A stretch of 5,811 nt of DNA, from assembly GCA_039800165.1 (NCBI GenBank), contig JBDLRH010000175.1:1-5811 (forward strand), given 5' to 3'. This document shows positions 1 to 5,811 of this stretch, one piece after another (positions within the stretch are counted from its first letter, which is position 1; each line of letters begins with the position of its first letter). Origin of the DNA: JBDLRH01 sp039800165. GTDB taxonomy: Bacteria; Pseudomonadota; Gammaproteobacteria; Burkholderiales; Burkholderiaceae_C. A model generated the notes under the pieces. That model did no database searches and had not been told where the DNA came from. It saw only the letters and a list, made by a program, of their open reading frames with translations. A program made the position numbers and the translations under genes.

Positions 1-2197
1 AGAAGCCGCCTGACGGCATGGTGATGGTCTCGACCTTGGGCATGTGACGCATCTGCACCACCGGGTAGGTGGCAAAGTTGTCCTGCTCGATGCGGCCGTT
101 CTTCACGGTGCAGGCACCGAACAGCGCCGACAAGCCGTAGGCAAACGAGCCTTCTACCTGCGCCTCGATCTGCTGCGGGTTGACCGCATGGCCGCAGTCG
201 GTGGCAGCGACGATGCGGTGGATGGTGAGCTCGCCGCGTGCGCTGACCGACACTTCGGCGCAGGCTGCCACATAGCTGCCAAAGCCGTGCGTCTGTGCCA
301 GGCCACGGAACACCTTTTGCCCTTTGACGCTCGGAGCAGGCTTGCCCCAGCCGGCGCGCTCGGCCACAGCGTTCAGCACGGCCAGGTGCTTGGGGTGCTT
401 GGCCATCAGCTTGCGGCGCAGCGCCAGCGGGTCTTGTTTGGTGGCGTGCGCCACCTCATCGAGGAAGCACTCAAGGTACAGCGCGTTCTGGTTCAGGTTC
501 ACGCCGCGCCAGAAGCCCGGCGGCACATGCGGGTTGCGAATCGCGTGGTCGATCAGCAGGTTCGGAAAGTCGTAGCCGATCATCGCCTCGCCGCCACCGC
601 TGTTCAGGCCCTGAAAGGCCACGCGGTCGATGCCGTCGCGCATCATCTGCGGGAACACGCCCGCGAGGATGGACTGGCCGGCAATGCGCATGTGCAGCGC
701 GGTGATGTTGCCCTGCGCGTCCAGGCCCGCGGTCATCTTGCACTGCGTGACCGGATGGAAGCGGCCGTGCAGCATGTCTTCTTCGCGACTCCACAGCAGC
801 TTGACCGGCACGCCCGGCATCTCCTTGGCGATCACCACCGCCTGGCGCACCCAGTCGTGCACCGCGCCGCGCCGCCCGAAGCCACCGCCCAGGTGCAGCT
901 TGTAGACCTCGCACCTGGAGGGCGGCAGGCCTGAGGCCTCTGCGGTGGCGGCCAGTGCGGCCTCGCCGTTTTGCGTGGGCGTCCACACCTCGCAGCGCTC
1001 GGGCGTGTAGCGCACCGTCGCGTTCATCGGCTCCATCGTCGCGTGGTTCTGGTGCGGGTAGCTGTACACCGCCTGCAGCTTGCGTGGCGTCTGCGACAGC
1101 GCTGCACGCGCGTCGCCGTTGCTGTTGCCCACGCCGGCTTCGGGCGCGTCCAGCGCGGCCTTGAGCGTCTGCGCAAACGCGTCGCTGGAGGCACTGGCGT
1201 TGGGTCCCAAGTCCCAGTCGATCGGCAGCGCATCGAGCGCCGTCTTGGCGCGCCACCAGGTGTCGGCAATCACCGCCACCGCGTTGTCGCCCACCGGTAC
1301 CACTTTCTTCACGCCGGGGCGGTTGCTGATGGCCGCCGCATTGAAGCCGCGCACCTTGCCACCGAACACAGGGCAGGCCTTGATGGCGGCATTCAGCATG
1401 CCGGGCAGTTGCAGGTCAGCGCCGAACACCTGCTTGCCGGTCACCTTGTCAGCGGTGTCCAGGCGCGCCAGGCGCTTGCCCACCAGCGCCCAGCGCGACG
1501 GGTCTTTCAGCGGCACATCGGCTGGCGGCGCCAGTTTGGAAGCGGCCTCGGCCACCTGGCCATAGCGCAGCGTGCGGCCGCTGGGCGTGTGGGTGATCAC
1601 GCCCTTGGCCACGCTGCATTCAGCTGCAGGCACGTTCCACTGCTGTGCAGCGGCTTGCACCAGCACCACACGTGCGGTGGCACCGCCCTTGCGCACATAG
1701 TCATGCGACTCGCGGATGCCGCGGCTGCCGCCGGTGGACATGTTGCCCCACGCGCGGTTGCGCGCGAGGTTCTGGCCGGGCGTGGGGTATTCGGTGGTGA
1801 CCCGCGCCCAGTCGCATTCCAGCTCTTCGGCCACCAGTTGCGCCAGGCCGGTGAGGGTGCCCTGGCCCATCTCGGAGCGCGCGATGCGGATCAGCACCGA
1901 ATCATCGGGGCGGATGACCACCCAGGCGTTGAGCTCGAGTGTGGTGCCGGGTGCGGCACCCGGAGAAGGCGTTGCTTGCGCCAGCGCGGGTACATGAAAG
2001 CCCAGCGAGAAACCGCCGGCCAGTGCCGACACCGACGCGGCAGTGGACGCCGCGATGAAGCCGCGGCGCGACAGGGCAGGGCGCGCGGTACCGTTGTGTC
2101 CGGTGCCTGCGGTGCCGAGCACGGTGGCGCGCAGTGCGGTGGGCAATTCAGCGGGAAGGTCTGCGGCAAGGTCAGGGCGAAGATCGCTGTACTTCAT
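1..2197 (-). CDS. iorB: Isoquinoline 1-oxidoreductase-type molybdopterin-binding large subunit (xanthine dehydrogenase family), 3' end beyond window
   Basis: This is the large catalytic subunit of a molybdenum hydroxylase, which would hydroxylate an N-heterocycle or oxidise an aldehyde with water as oxygen donor. I translated the minus strand by hand: 732 residues are continuously open from ATG 2197 to the window edge. A twin-arginine motif SRRGFIAA (about residues 43-50) precedes a hydrophobic stretch and an ALAQA cleavage region (about 71-75), so the enzyme should be folded in the cytoplasm and Tat-exported. Family signatures follow: EMGQGTLTGL (about 109-118), STGGSRGIRES (about 154-164), a hammerhead-like segment LDTADKVTGKQVFGADL (about 246-262), HATMEPMNATV (about 385-395), LGGGFGRR (about 436-443) and NPQQIEAQVEGSFAYG near the visible end. 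The window stops at MPSGGF, just before the region where this family normally has a G-x-GEP motif with the catalytic Glu. I estimate 30-45 residues are missing. The start follows a Shine-Dalgarno sequence and lies 10 bases after the small-subunit stop. The 42-residue region before the twin arginines is long for a Tat signal. The family is secure; the substrate is not. Confidence 0.93.
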   Translation of the reverse strand, partial: MKYSDLRPDLAADLPAELPTALRATVLGTAGTGHNGTARPALSRRGFIAASTAASVSALAGGFSLGFHVPALAQATPSPGAAPGTTLELNAWVVIRPDDSVLIRIARSEMGQGTLTGLAQLVAEELECDWARVTTEYPTPGQNLARNRAWGNMSTGGSRGIRESHDYVRKGGATARVVLVQAAAQQWNVPAAECSVAKGVITHTPSGRTLRYGQVAEAASKLAPPADVPLKDPSRWALVGKRLARLDTADKVTGKQVFGADLQLPGMLNAAIKACPVFGGKVRGFNAAAISNRPGVKKVVPVGDNAVAVIADTWWRAKTALDALPIDWDLGPNASASSDAFAQTLKAALDAPEAGVGNSNGDARAALSQTPRKLQAVYSYPHQNHATMEPMNATVRYTPERCEVWTPTQNGEAALAATAEASGLPPSRCEVYKLHLGGGFGRRGAVHDWVRQAVVIAKEMPGVPVKLLWSREEDMLHGRFHPVTQCKMTAGLDAQGNITALHMRIAGQSILAGVFPQMMRDGIDRVAFQGLNSGGGEAMIGYDFPNLLIDHAIRNPHVPPGFWRGVNLNQNALYLECFLDEVAHATKQDPLALRRKLMAKHPKHLAVLNAVAERAGWGKPAPSVKGQKVFRGLAQTHGFGSYVAACAEVSVSARGELTIHRIVAATDCGHAVNPQQIEAQVEGSFAYGLSALFGACTVKNGRIEQDNFATYPVVQMRHMPKVETITMPSGGF

Positions 2198-2202
2198 CGC
2201 TG

Positions 2203-2207
2203 CCCCC

Positions 2208-2209
<2 letters not shown>
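2203..2209 (-). promoter_or_regulatory. Shine-Dalgarno sequence of the large-subunit gene
   Basis: The minus strand reads GAGGGGG, followed by CAGCG and the ATG at 2197. The motif overlaps the TGA stop of the small-subunit gene (2208-2210). This supports both the chosen start and translational coupling of the two subunits. Confidence 0.7.
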
Positions 2210-2711
<502 letters not shown>

Positions 2712-2720
2712 GCGCGGTGT

Positions 2721-2726
2721 CTCCTT
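2721..2726 (-). promoter_or_regulatory. Shine-Dalgarno sequence of the small-subunit gene
   Basis: The minus strand has AAGGAG, separated by 9 bases from the ATG at 2711. This is a near-consensus site and fixes the start of the [2Fe-2S] subunit. Confidence 0.8.
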
Positions 2727-2768
2727 GGGGTGGGTGGCTGGTTGCGTTGCATGCTAACCAAAACCCGC

Positions 2769-2780
2769 CAAGCGCGCTTG
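2769..2780. repeat. 12-bp perfect palindrome upstream of the iorAB-like operon
   Basis: CAAGCGCGCTTG equals its own reverse complement. It lies in the noncoding spacer, 57 bases upstream of the small-subunit ATG, where an operator could sit. No matching regulator gene is in the window and no second copy was noticed, so a regulatory role is only a possibility. With GC-rich DNA, chance is also plausible. Confidence 0.35.
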
Positions 2781-2791
2781 CCGAGAGTGCA

Positions 2792-2827
2792 GCGAATGCC
2801 AGGAACGCCGCGAATGCCGGGAACAGC
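2792..2827. repeat. Two imperfect 18-bp tandem repeat units in the intergenic spacer
   Basis: Two adjacent units, 2792-2809 and 2810-2827, both begin GCGAATGCC and continue with (A/G)GGAAC; they agree at 15 of 18 positions. The block is flanked by the 7-mer GTGCAGC at 2787-2793 and 2834-2840. Immediately to its right, GCTGC-AGT-GCAGC (2828-2840) could form a small hairpin, but it lacks a T-tract and is not a convincing terminator. The whole spacer 2712-2880 (169 bases) holds no gene that I can support. Confidence 0.5.
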
Positions 2828-2880
2828 GCTGCAGTGCAGCAAGCCGCCGCCTGCCCTGGGGGAATCGAACGCGGTACGGG

Positions 2881-3456
2881 TTAGCGCGGAGGCGACGCTT
2901 CGGCCACCGCCACGCGGCGCGCGCCGTCAAAGCGCTTGGCCCAGTAGGCGCCGCCCATGTCTTCCACGCGGATGGCGCCGCCGGGGCGGGGCGCGTGGAT
3001 GAACTTGCCGTTGCCCACGTAGATGCCCACGTGGCTGAAGGCGCGGCGCATGGTGTTGAAGAACACCAGGTCGCCCGGTTGCAGGTCGGTGCGGTCGATG
3101 CGCTCGGTGGCCGCGGCCTGTTCGTGCGCACTGCGCGGCAGCGCCAGGCCCAGCGTCTGCTCGTAGATGGCGCGCACAAAGCCGCTGCAGTCAAACCCCG
3201 CCTCGAAGGTGCTGCCGCCACGCCGGTACGGCACACCCAGAAAGCCCATCGCGTTCATCACCAGTTCGGAAGCGCGGTCGGCCACGCTCTGGCCCATCTG
3301 CTCGATGCGACCGATCAGGCCGCGCTCGGCGAGCAGGCGGGTCAGGTCGTCGTCTTGGGTGGGGGTGGCGTGTGCGAATGTTGCCGCAAGCAACGCAGCG
3401 GCCACACCGACGCTGCAAAGGCGCCGGCAATGAAGAAGGGCGTGAGGCCAATCCAT
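2881..3456 (-). CDS. Exported NlpC/P60-family peptidoglycan endopeptidase
   Basis: This is a cysteine peptidase of the NlpC/P60 family, expected to cut peptide stems of peptidoglycan in the periplasm. With the ATG at 3456 it has 191 residues. Residues 1-30 form a signal peptide: a basic HCRR segment, a hydrophobic core and a likely cut after TFAHA. The single NlpC/P60 domain fills the rest. Catalytic Cys90 lies in FDCSGFV, His142 in SHVGIYVGNG and His154 in KFIHAP. The conserved YRRGGS, LPRSAHEQ and LQPGDLVFF segments are also present. There is no SH3, LysM or other cell-wall binding domain. An in-frame TTG at 3483 would give 200 residues, but it has no ribosome site and adds a non-signal-like MPGRVDNPV stretch, so I prefer the ATG. 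That ATG also lacks a clear Shine-Dalgarno sequence. The gene starts 58 bases after the stop of the upstream beta-barrel gene. Family assignment is firm; the precise bond cut is inferred from the family. Confidence 0.93.
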   Translation of the reverse strand: MDWPHALLHCRRLCSVGVAAALLAATFAHATPTQDDDLTRLLAERGLIGRIEQMGQSVADRASELVMNAMGFLGVPYRRGGSTFEAGFDCSGFVRAIYEQTLGLALPRSAHEQAAATERIDRTDLQPGDLVFFNTMRRAFSHVGIYVGNGKFIHAPRPGGAIRVEDMGGAYWAKRFDGARRVAVAEASPPR

Positions 3457-3462
3457 GACTGG

Positions 3463-3490
3463 ATTATCCACACGCCCTGGCAAAGGTCAC
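3463..3490 (-). promoter_or_regulatory. Candidate sigma-70 promoter for the NlpC/P60 gene, possibly giving a leaderless mRNA
   Basis: On the minus strand GTGACC (3485-3490; 4 of 6 matches to TTGACA) is followed after 16 bases by GATAAT (3463-3468; 5 of 6 matches to TATAAT). Only 6 bases separate the -10 element from the ATG at 3456, so transcription would begin at or next to the start codon. That would explain the missing Shine-Dalgarno sequence. The evidence is motif matching only. Confidence 0.4.
3464..3472 (+). promoter_or_regulatory. Perfect DnaA-box 9-mer upstream of the NlpC/P60 gene
   Basis: TTATCCACA matches the high-affinity DnaA-box consensus exactly. It overlaps the candidate -10 element of the NlpC/P60 gene. 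I saw no second box nearby, so this is not an origin. It could be a DnaA-sensitive promoter or a chance match. Confidence 0.35.
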
Positions 3491-3514
3491 GCGGACACCA
3501 GGCCCGCTGCACCG

Positions 3515-4246
3515 TCAGAACTTCATCCGCAGACCCAGAGACACGTTCACCAGCCCCGGCATTTCGTAGGTGGTGCGCGGCAGTGCGCCTGCTGCAGTGC
3601 TGGCGTCGGGCAGCGAGGTGTAGCCCAGCTCCAGGAACACCGCACTCTTGTCAGACAGCAGGCGCTCTACCTGCCCCTTCACCCGGAGGGCCGCACCACT
3701 GCCCTTGGCCGCGCCCAGGCAGCCGCACAGCGTGGTGGGTGTGTTGGCGTCAGGCATCTTCACCTGCATCCAGCCAATGCCGGCACCCACCCACCAGCGG
3801 GTGTTTTCGGTGTCGTATACGCGTACCAGCCCGTTGATGAACAGGCCGGTGGCCGTCAGGCGGTCGTTCAGGGTCTGGTTCAGCGCGCCCACGTTGAAGG
3901 CTTTGCGGTCTACGCGGCCAGAGTACAGCTCGCCTTCGATGCGCCGGTAGCTGAACTCGCCCGGCTTGTCCTTGTCTTCCGACCACGACTGCCGGCCGAT
4001 CGCCAAGGTGCCTTCGCGGCCGCTGCCCCAGGTGGTGGTGCCTATCAGCGTGATGGGCACTGCACCCCCCGACAGGTCTACCCGGGTGGTGGTGGCGCTG
4101 GGCTTGAGCACCTGGCCGATGGCCAGGGTGCCGTACCAGCCCTCTTGGTCGGCCGGGTGCTTGGGGCCCGATGCAAAGGCCGTGCTGCAAGCAGCCACAA
4201 AAGCCGTCACAGCCGCTGAACGGATCATCTTGATGTTGAATTTCAT
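3515..4246 (-). CDS. Predicted small outer-membrane beta-barrel protein (OmpA/opacity-like)
   Basis: This 243-residue protein begins with a signal peptide: basic MKFNIKMIR, a hydrophobic core, and a likely signal peptidase I site after AFA (about residue 25). The rest is rich in Gly, aromatic and alternating polar/apolar segments typical of amphipathic strands, for example GWYGTLAIGQ (36-45), EGTLAIGRQSW (78-88), FSYRRIEGELY (98-108), WWVGAGIGWMQV (151-162), AVFLELGY (202-209) and the last strand VNVSLGLRMKF (233-243). The terminal Phe is the usual signal for the BAM assembly machinery. Size fits an 8-stranded barrel. VAAC (17-20) also resembles a lipobox, so lipidation at Cys20 cannot be fully excluded. 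A CGC pair (Cys174, Cys176) lies in a probable surface loop. The gene begins 30 bases after the stop of the large surface-protein gene, suggesting one transcript. A GAGAG element about 10 bases before the ATG may serve as ribosome site. I do not recognise a specific named family. Confidence 0.78.
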   Translation of the reverse strand: MKFNIKMIRSAAVTAFVAACSTAFASGPKHPADQEGWYGTLAIGQVLKPSATTTRVDLSGGAVPITLIGTTTWGSGREGTLAIGRQSWSEDKDKPGEFSYRRIEGELYSGRVDRKAFNVGALNQTLNDRLTATGLFINGLVRVYDTENTRWWVGAGIGWMQVKMPDANTPTTLCGCLGAAKGSGAALRVKGQVERLLSDKSAVFLELGYTSLPDASTAAGALPRTTYEMPGLVNVSLGLRMKF

Positions 4247-4276
4247 GGTGTTGATTCTCTCAGTGGTAGTAATGCA

Positions 4277-5811
4277 TCAGAGTCCGGCGACGGGCGACGC
4301 TGACAGCGGCGCTCCCATCAGCTGCACGCCGGGGTCAGTTCCATAAGCCTCCACCGAGGCGAACTGGGGGCCAAGGTCAGTGAAGCCCTTGGCTGCCAAG
4401 CCGAGTTCGGCAGCCTGCTGTATGCCAACCAGCTGCGTCACACCGGCACTGTTCACGTAAAGATGCACATCGAAGGCGCCCTTGCCTGCGGCGGGCACGT
4501 AGCCGAGGCCCGAGGCGTTGTAAGGTACGTAGCAGGCGTAGGGCGGCGGGACGCCTTCAGGAGCATAGAAGAAGTCGCCAGTCAGCACGTTCACCCAGGC
4601 TTTCAGTGGCTTCAGATCTGCCGCTGGCAGCTCGGAGGTGAAGAAGTCCACTGCCACCTTGTCGGTGGTGGGTTTGGCACGGTCTTGAGCGTCCTTCAGT
4701 ACCCCTGAGAGCCAGCGGTCGCCGGCGCCTGAGCCCACGCTAAACACAGGGTGTACATTCAGTGCCAGCAGGCCTGGGTCGACTATGGTGCCATTCGCCA
4801 AGCCGTCCTCGTCGCCGGGGCCGCCATCGGTCAGCGTCAGGACCACACGGTCAATCTTGCCGTCGGCGTTAGTGTCGACCAAGGCTGCACCATCCTGCTT
4901 TCCATTGAGTGCAGCAGCGTTGGTGTAGTTTGTCCAACTCTGCGTCTTTTGATTGAACTTGAAGTAAGCATTCGCAGCAACACCTTGCGGGAGGTCGATT
5001 ACCACTTGCGACTGTAGGCCGGGGCGGGTGAGATCGATGTCAGCGAGTTGAGCGCCGGTCTGCGAGGTTACCGAGAACTGGTACAGCGGGGTGACGCCGT
5101 TGACGCCCTGGGGCAGAGCCACGATAGGGGGCACTTTCAACGCTACATCGATAAGCTGAGCGCCACCGTCAAGCGTGACGGGCGCGGACGGGCTGACCGG
5201 GTTCACCGTACCTGCGAGGATGGCGCCGAAGGACGAAGCAGGCGCATCTTTGCCCGCGTTGAATGCAGAAAGCGACGTTACTGGTAGCTGAGCGACGTTG
5301 TTTTGCAGCCAGTCAGGCGTACCGTCCTTGTTGAAGTCACCACCGTTCGCCGCCAGCTCAACTGATGGTGCAACGCCATCGCGATCAGTCACTACCGTCA
5401 CGGTGACTGGCTGGCTCCCGATGACCTTACCCAAGGCATCCAAGATCTCTGCCTTGTAGACATAGGTGCCATCGTCCAGGATTCCCGGCGCCACGTTGAT
5501 GGCTCCTTTGGATATGTCTTGGGGCGTGATCGGTGCCACTGCGACCACACCGCCAGACGGATCTAGCAGACGAACCGAGCCCCCCGGTTTGAGATAGGCC
5601 CCCCCATTGATCGTGAACTCCGGGGTGATATCTTGGGTGATGCGGTCCTTTGCCCCCGTATCCGTTGCAGGGTCGAGGTCTGCGGTGAAGTCGTTGTCTG
5701 GGGTGGCGGCGTTGTTGATGGTGCCGTTGTCGTTGTAGACCTTGCCGGTGCCATCGTCCTTGATGGTGGCGGTGCCCGAGCCTGAGTTACCGCCGGAGAC
5801 GGCGGCAGTCA
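4277..5811 (-). CDS. C-terminal part of a large modular surface/secreted protein: Calx-beta-like, Ig-like and choice-of-anchor-U-type domains plus an unassigned tail (5' end beyond window)
   Basis: The frame is open from the right edge to TGA 4277-4279, giving 510 visible residues; an internal GTG at 5548 is not needed as a start. Residues 1-20 (GSGTATIKDDGTG) look like the end of a Calx-beta or similar adhesin repeat. Residues about 57-140 form an Ig-like unit (PEFTINGG, LKPGGSVRL, LDDGTYVYKAEILDALGK). Residues 142-177 contain DRDGVAPSVE and a D-x-N-x-D-G-x-x-D loop (158-166), then NNVAQLPV. Residues about 239-346 resemble the choice-of-anchor U domain: VVIDLPQGVAANAYFKF, a second calcium-type loop DTNADGKID (312-320), and LTLTDGGPGDEDGLANG followed by TIVDPG. 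These domains usually precede a short sorting signal such as IPTL-CTERM or PEP-CTERM. Here they are followed by about 160 residues with no terminal hydrophobic helix and basic tail, ending SASPVAGL. Domain names come from recalled motif resemblance. The protein is probably on the cell surface or secreted. GC content looks somewhat lower than in the iorAB-like genes, but I did not compute it. Confidence 0.82.
   Translation of the reverse strand, partial: TAAVSGGNSGSGTATIKDDGTGKVYNDNGTINNAATPDNDFTADLDPATDTGAKDRITQDITPEFTINGGAYLKPGGSVRLLDPSGGVVAVAPITPQDISKGAINVAPGILDDGTYVYKAEILDALGKVIGSQPVTVTVVTDRDGVAPSVELAANGGDFNKDGTPDWLQNNVAQLPVTSLSAFNAGKDAPASSFGAILAGTVNPVSPSAPVTLDGGAQLIDVALKVPPIVALPQGVNGVTPLYQFSVTSQTGAQLADIDLTRPGLQSQVVIDLPQGVAANAYFKFNQKTQSWTNYTNAAALNGKQDGAALVDTNADGKIDRVVLTLTDGGPGDEDGLANGTIVDPGLLALNVHPVFSVGSGAGDRWLSGVLKDAQDRAKPTTDKVAVDFFTSELPAADLKPLKAWVNVLTGDFFYAPEGVPPPYACYVPYNASGLGYVPAAGKGAFDVHLYVNSAGVTQLVGIQQAAELGLAAKGFTDLGPQFASVEAYGTDPGVQLMGAPLSASPVAGL

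Noticed and set aside
471..1269. Minus-strand ORFs 471-1256 and 1024-1269
   Set aside because: They are other-frame readings inside the large-subunit gene, Arg/Ala-rich and without motifs. The true frame carries all family signatures and stays open to the window edge.
2828..2840. Small hairpin GCTGC-AGT-GCAGC as a terminator after the NlpC/P60 gene
   Set aside because: The stem is only 5 bp and no T-tract follows on either strand.
2859..2872. GGAATCGAACGCGG resembling the T-arm of a tRNA read on the minus strand
   Set aside because: The bases flanking the loop do not form a proper T-stem, no CCA-ending acceptor stem follows, and the rest of a tRNA would fall inside the NlpC/P60 coding region.
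3481..3483. TTG start codon for the NlpC/P60 gene
   Set aside because: It has no ribosome site and would add nine residues that do not suit the n-region of a signal peptide. The ATG at 3456 gives a normal signal peptide.
3457..3514. Terminator between the beta-barrel and NlpC/P60 genes
   Set aside because: Only a weak CCTGG/CCAGG pairing with a 17-base loop and no T-run is visible, so read-through from the barrel gene remains possible.
5563..5754. Minus-strand ORF of 63 codons rich in Thr/Ser/Pro
   Set aside because: It is an out-of-frame reading of the large surface-protein gene, whose own frame is open across this stretch and shows adhesin-like domain motifs.

Overview
The window comes from a GC-rich bacterial chromosome. 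Gene content and protein style (a Tat-exported isoquinoline 1-oxidoreductase-type molybdoenzyme, an NlpC/P60 hydrolase and a choice-of-anchor-U surface protein) suggest a Burkholderiales betaproteobacterium, perhaps Comamonadaceae. That placement rests on protein resemblance, not on a marker gene. All five genes I can support lie on the minus strand, so transcription runs from the right edge to the left. Long plus-strand and other-frame ORFs are shadows of these genes. No stretch of more than 300 bases lacks a gene. I see no RNA genes, insertion sequences or CRISPR arrays.

Right part (4277-5811, open at the right edge): the C-terminal 510 residues of a large modular surface or secreted protein. 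In order they show the tail of a Calx-beta-like repeat, an Ig-like domain, an Asp-rich calcium-loop segment, a choice-of-anchor-U-type domain, and a C-terminal tail of about 160 residues that I do not recognise. Thirty bases downstream lies a 243-residue predicted outer-membrane beta-barrel protein (3515-4246). The close spacing suggests co-transcription.

Centre (2881-3456): an exported NlpC/P60 cell-wall endopeptidase. Its preferred ATG lacks a Shine-Dalgarno sequence. A plausible -35/-10 pair sits so close to the ATG that the mRNA could be leaderless, and the -10 overlaps a perfect DnaA-box 9-mer. A 169-base intergenic spacer follows, with a 12-bp palindrome and a short imperfect tandem repeat.

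Left part (1-2711): a two-gene iorAB-like operon. The small subunit carries two [2Fe-2S] clusters. The large molybdopterin subunit has a Tat signal, and its last few dozen residues, including the expected catalytic Glu, lie beyond the left edge. The two should form a heterodimeric periplasmic hydroxylase that passes electrons from the molybdenum centre through the iron-sulfur clusters to an acceptor not encoded here.

The most novel-looking part is the surface protein with an unassigned C-terminal module next to a small beta-barrel. It could be an anchor or export pair, but that is inference.
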